The notes under the pieces are model-generated. The model did not search any database, was not told where the DNA came from, and saw only the letters and a program-made list of their open reading frames with translations. Below, piece by piece: positions 55,556 through 63,912 of a DNA stretch of 64,000 nucleotides. Both the position numbers and the translations under genes were made by a program. Where the stretch lies: contig DASXVS010000048.1 in NCBI GenBank assembly GCA_036504095.1, positions 171,248 to 235,247 of the forward strand, given 5' to 3'. Within the stretch, counting starts at the first letter, position 1; the number at the start of each line of letters is the position of its first letter. Source of the DNA: Armatimonadota bacterium (GTDB lineage Bacteria; Armatimonadota; DTGP01; JAKQQT01).

Positions 55556-56086
55556 CTAGAACCTCATCCCGGCCGTAATCGCCAGGCCGCGCGCTTCCTT
55601 GGCGATCCCGCTAAACGGGTAATGATAGTCGCCCTGAAGGTAAAGGCCACCCTTGAGGTCAATTCCGGCAAGCGCCTTGACACCGGCGCTCGTCTTCTTC
55701 TCAACGGTTGTCACGCCGAGAGTCGTGGTCTTCCAGCGCGCATCGTAGACGCCGAAACCGAGCCCGAAATATGGCTTGGGCTGACCCGGTACCAGCGTCG
55801 GCGATGAGTATCGTTGAACCAGAGTAACGCCGACTACACGGTTATCCTTGCTCTTGCCAAGGTAGTCCAGAGCGATTTCCTGGCCGCCCACCACCGGCAG
55901 GAAGCCCATATTCATGCGCGCATCCAGACCGACGGCTGTCCAGTTCTTGCCATTATCGGTATTCTTCGGCATATGCACACCGGCGCGGATGCCAAAGCTC
56001 ACAGGTTTCTGAACATCACCGAACTGCGCCCGCGCCCCACCCGCAACCAACGCGCCGGCAACCGCCAGCGCCAAAGTCATTCGCAT
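55556..56086 (-). CDS. Small outer-membrane-type beta-barrel protein
   Basis: A 176-residue exported protein: signal peptide (1-~20, ARAQ), then alternating amphipathic strands rich in Gly and aromatic residues (VSFGIRAGVHMP, KPYFGLGFGVYDARW, LYLQGDYHYPF). It ends in a C-terminal Phe (AITAGMRF), as many outer-membrane barrels do. It resembles OmpW/OmpX-like small barrels without a firm family match. This supports a diderm envelope. Confidence 0.7.
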   Translation of the reverse strand: MRMTLALAVAGALVAGGARAQFGDVQKPVSFGIRAGVHMPKNTDNGKNWTAVGLDARMNMGFLPVVGGQEIALDYLGKSKDNRVVGVTLVQRYSSPTLVPGQPKPYFGLGFGVYDARWKTTTLGVTTVEKKTSAGVKALAGIDLKGGLYLQGDYHYPFSGIAKEARGLAITAGMRF

Positions 56087-56357
56087 TGAAACCTCCTATA
56101 GATCCACGGAGCGGCCTGCCGGCCGCGACTACACTCCATGATTGTCGGAAACGGCAACCAGTTCCTCCAGTTGCGAGCACACCGCGATCGCGATCGCCGG
56201 AAGGGGCGTCAGAGATACAGAATGGCCGGCCGCTTCGCTGGGCACACCGTGCGAAAGCCATCTCGGCCAACCTGCGTCCGCAATGGCACGCTAGACTGTC
56301 AGCAGGACGCAACATTCCAGATGGCCGGCCATCGTTTGTCCGTGGCCGGGGAGGCCG

Positions 56358-57359
56358 ATGAAGGTGACGGCAACGAGAAGACGTGCGAGAAGAACGCGGC
56401 GGCGCGGGTATTGGCCCGCGCCGGCGTATCTGTGCGTTCTCCTAGTGGCTTGGGCCGCTGAAGCCTTGGTCGCCGAGCGGAACTGGATCGCGACGCTTCT
56501 GACGTACCTGCCGCAGTGGCCATGGGCAATTCCACTGCCGTTTCTGGCCCTCGGTGCCCTGTGGCGCAAGAGCCCGGCCGATCTGATCGCCTGCGCCGCC
56601 TCGGCCGCCATTGTCGCCTTCCCGCTCAATAGCTTCAACATCCCCCTTCGCCCGCCCGCCGCACGCGCGGATCTGCGGGTCATGACGTTCAATATTCACG
56701 GCGGCAGGCAGGGAGTTCCTCGGGTCGCCTCATCGATCCACGCAGCCTCGCCGGACGTGGTCTGCCTCCAGGAGGCTCTGGCGGAAGAGGGTTCTCCCGA
56801 CCCCGTTCCGGCGTTGCGCCTTGCACTTCCGAGTTACACTTTCGCGCGCGCGGGCGGCATCGTGATCGCCTCGCGCCTGCCTGTTAAGTCAATCGACACG
56901 CACAGCTATTCGGACGGGCGCATCTGGCGCAAGGCCCTGGATGTCCGTGTTGAAGCCAACGGCTGCGTGATTCGGGTCCTGGCGGTCCACTTCGTTACGG
57001 GGCGCCTGCACTTGCGAGGTTCCACGTCATCAATCTGGCGCGATTCCGGTCAAACGCGGATCGCACAGGCCGACGACGTGCTCAAGTGGGTCCGGCGAAC
57101 CAAACTGCCCACTATCGTCGCCGGCGATTTCAACACGCCTCCCCGTGGTCTGGCCTACGCGCGGCTGCGTTCGGGCCTTCACAGCGCGTTCCAGGACGCA
57201 GGAATGGGATTCGGATGGACTTACCCGGCCTCGCACCCCATGTTGCGGATCGACCACGTGTTCACCGCCAACGGCGTTTCGACGTCAAATGCACTCGTCG
57301 GCCCCGCCGGAGCATCTGACCACCGGCCTCTGATTTGCGACCTCGCAATTCGCCGATAG
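56358..57359 (+). CDS. Membrane-anchored endonuclease/exonuclease/phosphatase-fold protein
   Basis: 333 residues: a basic N-terminus, about three transmembrane helices (20-95), then an EEP domain (about 110-333) with RVMTFNIHGG, VVCLQEAL, VAGDFNTPPRG, RIDHVFT and ASDHRPLICDL. These carry the metal and catalytic His/Asp residues. The layout matches inner-membrane EEP proteins whose substrates (nucleic acid or phospholipid phosphates) are unknown. Short spacing and a GGGGAGG-like site precede the ATG. Confidence 0.87.
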   Translation: MKVTATRRRARRTRRRGYWPAPAYLCVLLVAWAAEALVAERNWIATLLTYLPQWPWAIPLPFLALGALWRKSPADLIACAASAAIVAFPLNSFNIPLRPPAARADLRVMTFNIHGGRQGVPRVASSIHAASPDVVCLQEALAEEGSPDPVPALRLALPSYTFARAGGIVIASRLPVKSIDTHSYSDGRIWRKALDVRVEANGCVIRVLAVHFVTGRLHLRGSTSSIWRDSGQTRIAQADDVLKWVRRTKLPTIVAGDFNTPPRGLAYARLRSGLHSAFQDAGMGFGWTYPASHPMLRIDHVFTANGVSTSNALVGPAGASDHRPLICDLAIRR

Positions 57360-57410
57360 ATCGTGGTTCGACGCTTGAAACCACACTCGCTCGTCCGCCT
57401 GCCGCTGGGC

Positions 57411-57416
57411 TAGAAT
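57411..57416 (+). promoter_or_regulatory. Possible leaderless -10 element of the Uma2 gene
   Basis: TAGAAT with 6 nt to the ATG at 57423 and no Shine-Dalgarno site, the same geometry as at 52564. Confidence 0.4.
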
Positions 57417-57422
57417 GGGCTT

Positions 57423-58010
57423 ATGGTCGCAACGCAACAACCCACCGGACAAAGAATCACCTATGAGCAGTGGCTTAAGATGCCCCGCATGACCCAACCG
57501 CACGAGGTGATCAACGGAGAGATAACTATGTCCCCAGCACCAAGCAGCATACACCAATGGATTCTCTCGGAACTTCTCGACGCTCTTCGCCGCCACGTCC
57601 GCGGGTCGGGACTTGGAGTTGTCCTTCCGGCGCCAGTCGACCTCATCATCACCAAAGCGCCAACCCTCCGCACGCGCCAACCGGACCTCCTCTTCCTCAA
57701 CGGCGAAAAAACCGGTGTGTACGGCCCGAAGCAACTTGAGGACATGCCGTCGATCGAGGTCGTTCCCGATCTCATCGTGGAACTGCTTTCACCGGAAGAG
57801 AACCGTCGCACGCTGACCGGTAAGTTGGACGACTATGCTGCGTTGGGGGTGCTTGAGGTCTGGCTGGTGAGCCGAGAGAGCGAGACAATCGAGGTCTTGT
57901 CGATTATCGAAGAAGGCTACAGTCGAACCGCGTTGTTCGGTCATGGGGACACGCTGACGTCTGGAGTGCTGCTCGGTTTCCAGTTGGAGGTGCAGAGCCT
58001 CTTCGGTTGA
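57423..58010 (+). CDS. Uma2-family endonuclease-fold protein (DUF820)
   Basis: 195 residues with the Uma2 core: YEQWLKMP and HEVINGEITMSPAPS at the start, TRQPDLLFLN, PDLIVELLSPE, then TGKLDDYAALGVLEVWLVS. The Asp/Glu/Lys pattern fits a PD-(D/E)XK nuclease site. Such genes are multicopy in cyanobacteria and deep lineages, with unknown role. It lies 20 nt before the cysteine-rich protein gene. Confidence 0.9.
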   Translation: MVATQQPTGQRITYEQWLKMPRMTQPHEVINGEITMSPAPSSIHQWILSELLDALRRHVRGSGLGVVLPAPVDLIITKAPTLRTRQPDLLFLNGEKTGVYGPKQLEDMPSIEVVPDLIVELLSPEENRRTLTGKLDDYAALGVLEVWLVSRESETIEVLSIIEEGYSRTALFGHGDTLTSGVLLGFQLEVQSLFG

Positions 58011-58029
58011 CGGGCACTGTAGGCAGGAC

Positions 58030-58611
58030 ATGGAAAAGTATGCGTACGGCCGTATCCGTAAACTCGACGAGAGCCTGCACCAGGCCGGCATCGACGCGGA
58101 AGTCATCGCGCAGATCATGGAAGGCGGCGAAGCCATTACGGAGAGGACGTCCCCCGCGGCGAAGGCCGATTGGCTGCGCGAGGCAATCCGTAAGATGGAC
58201 CGGCTCATTGAGGCCGGGCCACGCCATTCCATCCGGGAATCCTGCGCCTGCTGCCTTGGCGGCAAGAGGCTGGAGATCTCGAAGGCGATCGCCCGCGACA
58301 ACCAGACGCTCGAGGGCCGGATTCGGGCAGCCAACGAAGCGAGGTTCGTGTTCGGCCACAGCGTGACGCTGGAGGACGACGGCAAGGTGATGGTACGCTT
58401 TGCGCCGGAGGGCTGGGAGTCATACGGCTGCCCGTGCCTGCCCAAAGCAAAGGAGCCGTTGCCCCTTACGTATTGCTACTGCTGCGGCGGGCACGCGAAG
58501 CACCACTTGCAGACGGCGCTTGGACGAAAACTCGAAGTCACGGTCATTCACACCGCGCTGTCCACCGGCGGCAAGAAGCCCTGCACATTTCAGTTCCGGT
58601 TCGCCGACTGA
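58030..58611 (+). CDS. Cysteine-rich protein of unknown function (possibly DUF6144-like)
   Basis: 193 residues with three cysteine clusters: SCACCLGGKR (about 74-83), YGCPCLP, and YCYCCGGHAKHH (about 155-166). The spacing suggests metal or Fe-S binding. It may belong to the DUF6144 family, but that recollection is weak. It follows the Uma2 gene by 19 nt on the same strand. After it a decayed stretch begins. Confidence 0.7.
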   Translation: MEKYAYGRIRKLDESLHQAGIDAEVIAQIMEGGEAITERTSPAAKADWLREAIRKMDRLIEAGPRHSIRESCACCLGGKRLEISKAIARDNQTLEGRIRAANEARFVFGHSVTLEDDGKVMVRFAPEGWESYGCPCLPKAKEPLPLTYCYCCGGHAKHHLQTALGRKLEVTVIHTALSTGGKKPCTFQFRFAD

Positions 58612-58665
58612 CCATTCCGGTGTTGCCGAGAGGTTATCCGAATCAGAAAGCCCGGGCTGGAACCA

Positions 58666-58750
58666 ATGTCGAATATGGACGACTAACTCGCGACCGTTTC
58701 CACGGCCGAAAAGGCCGAGTTCGAGCGGATCCGCGGCATCGTCAGGCTTC
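58666..58750 (+). pseudogene. Decayed partial copy of the DUF1801 gene
   Basis: Bases 58666-58750 closely match the start of the intact DUF1801 gene at 59695 (the stretch GCCGAAAAGGCCGAGTTC is shared), but codon 7 is a stop (TAA) and similarity ends after about 28 codons. It reads like MSNMDD-stop-LATVSTAEKAEFERIRGIV against MSIIDDYLATVPPAEKAEFQRIRGIV. It looks like a fragment left by a duplication. Confidence 0.75.
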
Positions 58751-58879
58751 GGGCGCAGCCTGTCGAAACGCAGCGCTTTCCTGAAGGTACGACCCGGGAG
58801 CCGGGAGAACGCGTGATGTCCGATCAGTGGCTGCGAGGGCCCCTCACGACTCAGCCGCGCGTGGTGAAATGGCCGGCGT

Positions 58880-59398
58880 CTACGCGTCAGTCAGAGTGCA
58901 TTGGTTTCGATCAAAGCAACACGGACGTCGCTTTCCGGCCTTCAGCCTCGAGCAGATACTGTCAACTCGTCGCTTACGCGTTGCGACCTGCTTGGCAGCC
59001 CCTATCCAGCGAATCCAGTCCCAACGTGCCATCGGCGTAATATCCGTCCAATGGGCATGTGCTTCCGGGTCAGCTGAGAGAGCTTTGCTTAAGTCCGCCG
59101 GCACCTTGGGTTCAGGCCAGTCCTTCGTTGGTTCAATCGCCGCCACTACCGCATCACCCGCATCCGCACCGGCAGCATCAAGGACGGTTTCGTTGACTTT
59201 GAACCAATGACTTCCCTGTCCATCGGGCTCAAGCACAGCCTGGAAGGGGACGTCATTAATGGTCCCCTTGACCAGATTCATTCCTCGCGATGGAAGATGC
59301 GCGCTTGAGTCCTTAGGCAGCACAAGAAGGACTCCGGAGCCGGTCCAATCGCTCTCTTCAGACCGGACCAGCATTGCTTGAAAGTGGATCGGGGGCAT
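58880..59398 (-). CDS. DUF1905 / YdeI-like protein
   Basis: 172 residues: an N-terminal DUF1905 barrel (FQAMLVRS, GVLLVLP, GTINDVPFQAVLEPDGQGSHW, GADAGDAVVAAIEP) followed by a YdeI-type helical tail (LSKALSADPEAHAHWTDI, WIGAAKQVATRKRRVD). The family is linked with bacteriocin tolerance (YdeI/OmpD-associated) and is otherwise uncharacterised. AAGGAA lies 9 nt before the ATG. It is opposite in direction to its neighbours. Confidence 0.82.
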   Translation of the reverse strand: MPPIHFQAMLVRSEESDWTGSGVLLVLPKDSSAHLPSRGMNLVKGTINDVPFQAVLEPDGQGSHWFKVNETVLDAAGADAGDAVVAAIEPTKDWPEPKVPADLSKALSADPEAHAHWTDITPMARWDWIRWIGAAKQVATRKRRVDSICSRLKAGKRRPCCFDRNQCTLTDA

Positions 59399-59657
59399 AC
59401 TTCGAGTTCCTTGATTCCTCTGGATGGCACTTGCTTTGCCAACCTTCGTCTACACCTGGTACTTTAACCCAAGTATCGCCGGTTGTGTTCGGCCTCCTGG
59501 GGCCAGGGACAGCAGTGAATTCAGCTCCGGCTAGGCCACGGCGGCAACCCGCCAAACTAGACTGCAAGGAACCGCCATGGTAGCGCGGTCTGCCGAACAC
59601 TGTTACTTCATGGCTAGGGGCGAGCCGGAGATCTCAGGGCCGCCTGTTACTCCATGC

Positions 59658-59687
59658 GTGACAGACCGCGACGGACATCGCTATAAG
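59658..59687 (+). promoter_or_regulatory. Promoter of the DUF1801 gene, probably leaderless
   Basis: GTGACA (59658-59663), an 18-bp spacer and TATAAG (59682-59687), with 7 nt to the ATG at 59695. No Shine-Dalgarno site. Confidence 0.45.
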
Positions 59688-59694
59688 TATCCTT

Positions 59695-60054
59695 ATGTCA
59701 ATCATCGATGATTACCTTGCGACGGTCCCTCCTGCCGAAAAGGCCGAGTTCCAGCGGATCCGCGGCATCGTCAAGCGCCTGGTTCCTTCCGTCGAGGAAG
59801 GGGTCAGCTACGGAATGCCCGCGTACCTGTACAACGGAAAACCGGTGCTGAGCGCCATCGCCAACAAACGTTTCCTCAGCATTTACCCGTTCAGCGGCAA
59901 GGTCATCGATAGGCTTAAAGAGAAACTGACCGGCTTTGAATGCACCAGCGGCAGCGTCCATTTCACAGTGGAACGCCCTGTCCCTGAAGCTCTCCTCGAG
60001 GAGATCATCGCCTGCCGCCTTCAGGAGATTGATGCACCCAAACGCAAATCCTGA
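59695..60054 (+). CDS. DUF1801 (YdhG-like) protein
   Basis: 119 residues of the YdhG/DUF1801 fold: IDDYLATVPPAEKAEFQRIRG, EGVSYGMPAYLYNGKPVL, FLSIYPFSGKVID, and a helical end. Bacillus YdhG (FraI) was described as an iron chaperone; most members are uncharacterised. A decayed copy of its first 28 codons is 1 kb upstream. The mRNA appears leaderless. Confidence 0.9.
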   Translation: MSIIDDYLATVPPAEKAEFQRIRGIVKRLVPSVEEGVSYGMPAYLYNGKPVLSAIANKRFLSIYPFSGKVIDRLKEKLTGFECTSGSVHFTVERPVPEALLEEIIACRLQEIDAPKRKS

Positions 60055-60150
60055 CCCCTCTGGTGGATGCCTTCGGAACCAGCCTCCTTCCAAAGGGGGG
60101 CTGGTTCCACCGGCGTCATTCGCGGAAAGTAATATTCTCGGCCGACACCG
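60055..60150. other. Short spacer
   Basis: No gene recognised. On the minus strand it holds the shifted-frame continuation of the SEC-C protein. Confidence 0.4.
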
Positions 60151-60381
60151 TCAAAGGCGCCGGAATTGCGGCAGCAGCGCTTGAAAGCGCCGTCCCGAGC
60201 CGCATGGACAGGGATCGTAATCGCCGAGCTTCTCCAACAACTCCTTGTCCCCGTGAACGATTCGCGTGCCTCGGCCCACAGCCGTCTCAGACGGATATCC
60301 GCGCCGGCGCTTGCTCATCGGCCGGAAACGAGTTCTCTTCTTCGGTGTGACGTATCTGCGTATCCTCCGTTCTGTGTTCAT
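60151..60381 (-). pseudogene. SEC-C motif protein with a probable single-base frameshift
   Basis: A small basic protein (start ATG 60381; ATG 60315 also possible) leading into [20 protein letters not shown], a SEC-C metal site of CxC type. In the present frame it continues QALLPQF, losing the expected Cys-Cys. Removing one T from the TTT near 60185 gives [14 protein letters not shown], which restores the zinc ligands. It is either a recent frameshift or a sequencing error in a short T run. Confidence 0.7.
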
Positions 60382-60546
60382 CGTCCTGTATATCGCCTCA
60401 AAGCCGCCCAGCGCTAATGCTCTGAAAATCGGAACTGAATCCCGAATCCCCCCACCCGATCCCCGACACCATCCACCCCGACACCCGCCACCCGACACTT
60501 GAATCCTGGATGCTGAATGCCGGATGCTGGATGCTGCCCCCGCCCC

Positions 60547-61440
60547 CTACCGCTCCTCACCCGTCACCGAATCGTAATAGTACGACTGAACGTAGTTAAC
60601 CATATCTGCATCCCGCAAGAACACATCGTCCTTCGGCGGAACGTACCCGCACGTCTGGCTCACCCATCGCAATGCTTCCGCATGCCGGTCTAGAGCCTTC
60701 TCCCCGCGCAGATTGAACGCCCATAGTGGCGCCGCCTCCTGATAATTCGGCGTCCAGTAGCTCCGTGGACAGAGATCGCCACCCGACCGAACCAGCCAGC
60801 CCCGCGCATCCCACCGTCGGATATACTGCTCCACCACGCTCCGCCTGAGGCCAAGGTCCTCCGCAATCCGCGGTCCCTGCAACGGCCCCCAGAAGACGAT
60901 GTGCCGCGCCGTCGCCATAGCGACAGGACGAAGCAGCGACGCCTCCGCGTGATCCCGTACCACATCCCATGGCAAGACGTCATACTGACCCTCGAACCCG
61001 CTGTCCGGCCACATATAGTGCTCCATCGACGCAATCCGCCGCGTGACCCACCCATACCGCCACAGCCATTTCCGGCCCGTCTCCGTCGCCTCCCACTCCA
61101 TCGCGTAACAACCGCCCGATTTCGACCGGGAACGCGCCGACTTGATCGCCGCCGCCCGCGGAGTCACCAGCCACGTCGCCTTCATCCCCCAAAGCGCCGC
61201 CCAAACCGATACCCGCGATACCCCTAGCGCCGCCGCCAGCGCCGGAGCGCGCTGTGCGCCGCGAACGCACAGATAACTCATCATCCGCAACCGCATGATG
61301 CTCGTCAACGAAACCCACACCGTGTAATCCGCGCACCCATCATCGTAACTCGGCGACCGCCCAACGCCCCCACCCGCCCGGAGCTGAATCGGACCCTCGC
61401 CCCGTGAACCTCGCCCCTCCCGCCTGCTGTTGGTCATCAT
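60547..61440 (-). CDS. Uncharacterised protein with winged-helix-like segments
   Basis: 297 residues. Two segments look like helix-turn-helix/winged-helix units: MMSYLCVRGAQRAPALAAAL with VSRVSVWAALWGM (about 54-85), and GPRIAEDLGLRRSVVEQYI with RRWDARGWLVRS (about 185-215). The mid region is rich in Trp and Arg. It may be a DNA-binding or plasmid-type protein, but no family is recognised. ATG 61440 has GGAGGG 8 nt upstream. It is followed by spacer with imperfect direct repeats (60480-60540). Confidence 0.65.
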   Translation of the reverse strand: MMTNSRREGRGSRGEGPIQLRAGGGVGRSPSYDDGCADYTVWVSLTSIMRLRMMSYLCVRGAQRAPALAAALGVSRVSVWAALWGMKATWLVTPRAAAIKSARSRSKSGGCYAMEWEATETGRKWLWRYGWVTRRIASMEHYMWPDSGFEGQYDVLPWDVVRDHAEASLLRPVAMATARHIVFWGPLQGPRIAEDLGLRRSVVEQYIRRWDARGWLVRSGGDLCPRSYWTPNYQEAAPLWAFNLRGEKALDRHAEALRWVSQTCGYVPPKDDVFLRDADMVNYVQSYYYDSVTGEER

Positions 61441-61550
61441 TTCGCAAACCCTCCTACTTACTAGCCCGCGAAACCCCCCTTTTGTCTGAACTATTTTTCA
61501 GGGGAGCCGGGAGACAGGTATCGGGTACCAAAGCCTCGTAGTCCGCACGG

Positions 61551-61588
61551 GCGGCCTGGTCTTGAGTCGCCGAAGGGCGACTTTGTGC
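61551..61588 (+). repeat. 38-bp REP-like repeat, copy 1
   Basis: Identical to 61697-61734. The core TCGCCGAAGGGCGA is an inverted repeat able to fold into a hairpin. It is followed by GTAGCCGTGGCTTCAGCC, which includes the same GGCTTCAGCC core as the palindrome at 5003. Confidence 0.75.
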
Positions 61589-61696
61589 CCTTGTAGCCGT
61601 GGCTTCAGCCGCCGTGATCAGGGCATGGCGTTAGGCGGGTCATCCCTCGCTCCCCTGGGGCGAGCGCTGGTGTGAGGGCCTCTTTTCCCCGCCCCC

Positions 61697-61734
61697 GCGG
61701 CCTGGTCTTGAGTCGCCGAAGGGCGACTTTGTGC
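61697..61734 (+). repeat. 38-bp REP-like repeat, copy 2
   Basis: Exact direct repeat of 61551-61588, 146 bp further on. The sequence after it (ATAGCCGCGAATTCATTCGCCGG) is a variant of the sequence following copy 1, so the family unit is longer than 38 bp. Confidence 0.75.
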
Positions 61735-61935
61735 ACTTCATAGCCGCGAATTCATTCGCCGGGAAGAGGCTGCTCGAACACTCCGCCGTTGCCGTCAACT
61801 CAGTACACAATCCAAATGAAGGGATTGCGGCGCATGAGAGTCAGATCATGTGGCAAGCCGCCTGCGACAGGCAGTGAGGGTGTCGCGAGCGGAATCGGAC
61901 CGATCGAAACCCGCGGCGTAAGGACAAAGGTGCTG

Positions 61936-63366
61936 ATGAACCGAAACTGGAAGATTCCCGGATGGGTGTTGATACCTCTACTCGCCTCCTCTCTGCCGGC
62001 TCCGGCGGCCGCCGCAACCGTCCGCGAACGTCTGGTCCAGGCCGCCGCGGGCTCACGGGACCTGTTCGGTAAATCGGCGGAGCTTTCCGATGAAGACGCG
62101 AAGATGCGCGCCATGGAGCCGGAGGTTCCCGAGGACCGAGAGGCCGGCTCACCGCCAAAGTATGCGAGAGCCCCCGAGGTCGCGGCCTACACAAAGCTGC
62201 GGCCATGGTCCGTAGCCTACCGTCGGCCATACGGGGCTGGCTGGCCTGTGGTAGACGTCAAAGAGTGGCCTGCCGTTTCGGATGCCGGTAGTCTGCGAAA
62301 GCTGTTGGGAGACCCGGACGGCGTGGTGCGGAGCCTGGCTGTAGAGGCATTGGGATCGCTGTACCAGCCGGAAGACGTCCCGCGTATTGCCGCGCTCCTG
62401 GACGACCAGGCAGCGGGAGCGATTGTGCTGGGTTGGAGCATGCCTGGTAGCGTAGTCTACACGCCTATCTGGGGGGAAAACCCGGTGGTTCCAGAACGAT
62501 CGTGGCACGAGCGGACCGTGTCAACGTATGCGCGTGAAGCCCTCAAGATCATGACGGGGCATCGTTTTGACGGCAGATACCCCTCGCGGGTCACGTTCAC
62601 CGAATGGTGGAAGACCCATAACCTGGGCTACTCCGCTCTGTGGTACTGGCAACAGCGGTTGAATCGGGAGGCAAGCGCCCGTCCGGTGCTGGTGCGGGCT
62701 GCCGATGAAACGGAAATGGCATTCTGGGATCGCAGCCGGACGGCAGCAAGGGCTTACGAGGCGGCACTGCACAAGGTCACTGTCGCGGAACTCCGAAAAC
62801 AGCCGGCGGATGTACAGTGGAAAGTGTTCCTTCTCACGATCAATGTCTCTGGCGGCTGGAATGAGGATGGGAGCATGCCGCCTAACTCGTTGTTCCCTGA
62901 TGGCTTGAGTATCCCCCTCAAGCCGGCGCGCCTGAAGGAACTGATAGCCGGCACAAACCTGTGGTCCGAGGTGGCGGATGTCGAGGGCGGTCGATGCCTG
63001 ATGCTGGAGCGCCTTGCCCTGTGCGCGGATCAGATCGTCCGGGGATACGCCGAGCCGATGGCGTTCAAGCGTGCGCTGGCGAAGGCGCTGGAGAAGGAGG
63101 ATTCGCACTCGTGGAACCGTCCTGTACTGGTCTCCAGGCTTCTGCTGCCGGCTCCGAAAGGCCGGATCAACGACCCGGAGTTCCGGGAAGGATATCTTCG
63201 GAAAGCGCTCGCGGATGAGAACGAGATCGTTCCGCTTGAGAAGATAGGAGGGCCGCGGGCAATCGCACCGGAGCACATCGGTTATTTCCGTGAGCAAGTT
63301 GCGGCGGAAATGGTGCGTGGCAACCTGAAGGTGGCCTACCCCCAATTCCTGTACCACTCAAGATGA
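61936..63366 (+). CDS. Secreted HEAT-repeat-like protein of unknown function
   Basis: 476 residues: signal peptide (about 5-26, ending APAAAA), then a mainly helical protein. The segment LRKLLGDPDGVVRSLAVEALGSL with PEDVPRIAALLDDQ resembles one or two HEAT-type repeats. No enzyme motif is seen. Start chosen at ATG 61936 (AAAGG upstream and a signal peptide after it); an earlier in-frame ATG at 61789 lacks both. The stop overlaps the end of the neighbouring transposase by 9 bp, so the last few codons may come from the inserted element. Confidence 0.7.
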   Translation: MNRNWKIPGWVLIPLLASSLPAPAAAATVRERLVQAAAGSRDLFGKSAELSDEDAKMRAMEPEVPEDREAGSPPKYARAPEVAAYTKLRPWSVAYRRPYGAGWPVVDVKEWPAVSDAGSLRKLLGDPDGVVRSLAVEALGSLYQPEDVPRIAALLDDQAAGAIVLGWSMPGSVVYTPIWGENPVVPERSWHERTVSTYAREALKIMTGHRFDGRYPSRVTFTEWWKTHNLGYSALWYWQQRLNREASARPVLVRAADETEMAFWDRSRTAARAYEAALHKVTVAELRKQPADVQWKVFLLTINVSGGWNEDGSMPPNSLFPDGLSIPLKPARLKELIAGTNLWSEVADVEGGRCLMLERLALCADQIVRGYAEPMAFKRALAKALEKEDSHSWNRPVLVSRLLLPAPKGRINDPEFREGYLRKALADENEIVPLEKIGGPRAIAPEHIGYFREQVAAEMVRGNLKVAYPQFLYHSR

Positions 63367-63912
63367 TAGGACCAGCTCGGTCGGTTTGTTGAATTGGGCG
63401 GCGAACTCGACTGGGGTCTTGTAGCCCAGACTGCTGTGCAACCGCTCGTTGTTGTAGTAATCCCGCCAGTCCTCGATGACCTGGCGCGCTTCCCGCCCGT
63501 TGGCGAACACCTCGGCGTTCAGGCACTCCTGCCGGAACGTCGCGTGGAAACTCTCCACCGTCCCGTTCTGCCAGGGACTACCCGGTTCGATATAGATGGG
63601 TCCAACGCCCTGCTCTCGCAGCCACTGCCTCACCGCCTTCGCGATGAACTCCGGCCCGTTGTCGCTCTTCAGATGTTCCGGCCGGCCCCTCAGAAGGAAC
63701 AGCAGCCGCAGCGTCTCGATGACTTTCCTCGCGCTGAACGAGGGCTCCGCGCGCAACGTGAGACACTCCCGGTGGTACTCGTCCATCACCGACAGAATCC
63801 GCAACCTCCCGCCTTTCGCCGTCCGGTCTTCAATGAAGTCGTAGGACCACACGTGGTTCGTGTCAACGGCGCCTGAAAAATCCCCAATTGGGCGCGGGTG
63901 AAAATTCCCCAC
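63358..63912 (-). pseudogene. IS3-family transposase (OrfB, integrase core), N-terminally truncated
   Basis: About 170 residues of an IS3-type DDE transposase: NHVWSYDFIEDRT with the first Asp, KSDNGPEF with the second, and NGTVESFHATFR with the Glu, then the end NNERLHSSLGYKTPVEF. The usual first ~110 residues are missing. Before NHVWSYDF the frame reads foreign sequence (VGNFHPRPIGDFSGAVD) up to the window edge. It is probably not functional. Confidence 0.85.

Larger units (their letters stand above)
61441..61935. other. Repeat-bearing intergenic region
   Basis: About 495 nt without a supported gene. It holds two copies of a 38-bp element (given separately) and GC-rich hairpin-forming sequence between. 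A frame starting at 61789 runs into the next gene but its first 49 codons have no signal peptide or Shine-Dalgarno support. Confidence 0.6.

Noticed and set aside
60430..60546. CRISPR-like tandem repeats
   Set aside because: Short imperfect direct repeats (CCCGACACC-type, GGATGCTG-type) without regular spacers; no cas genes in the window.
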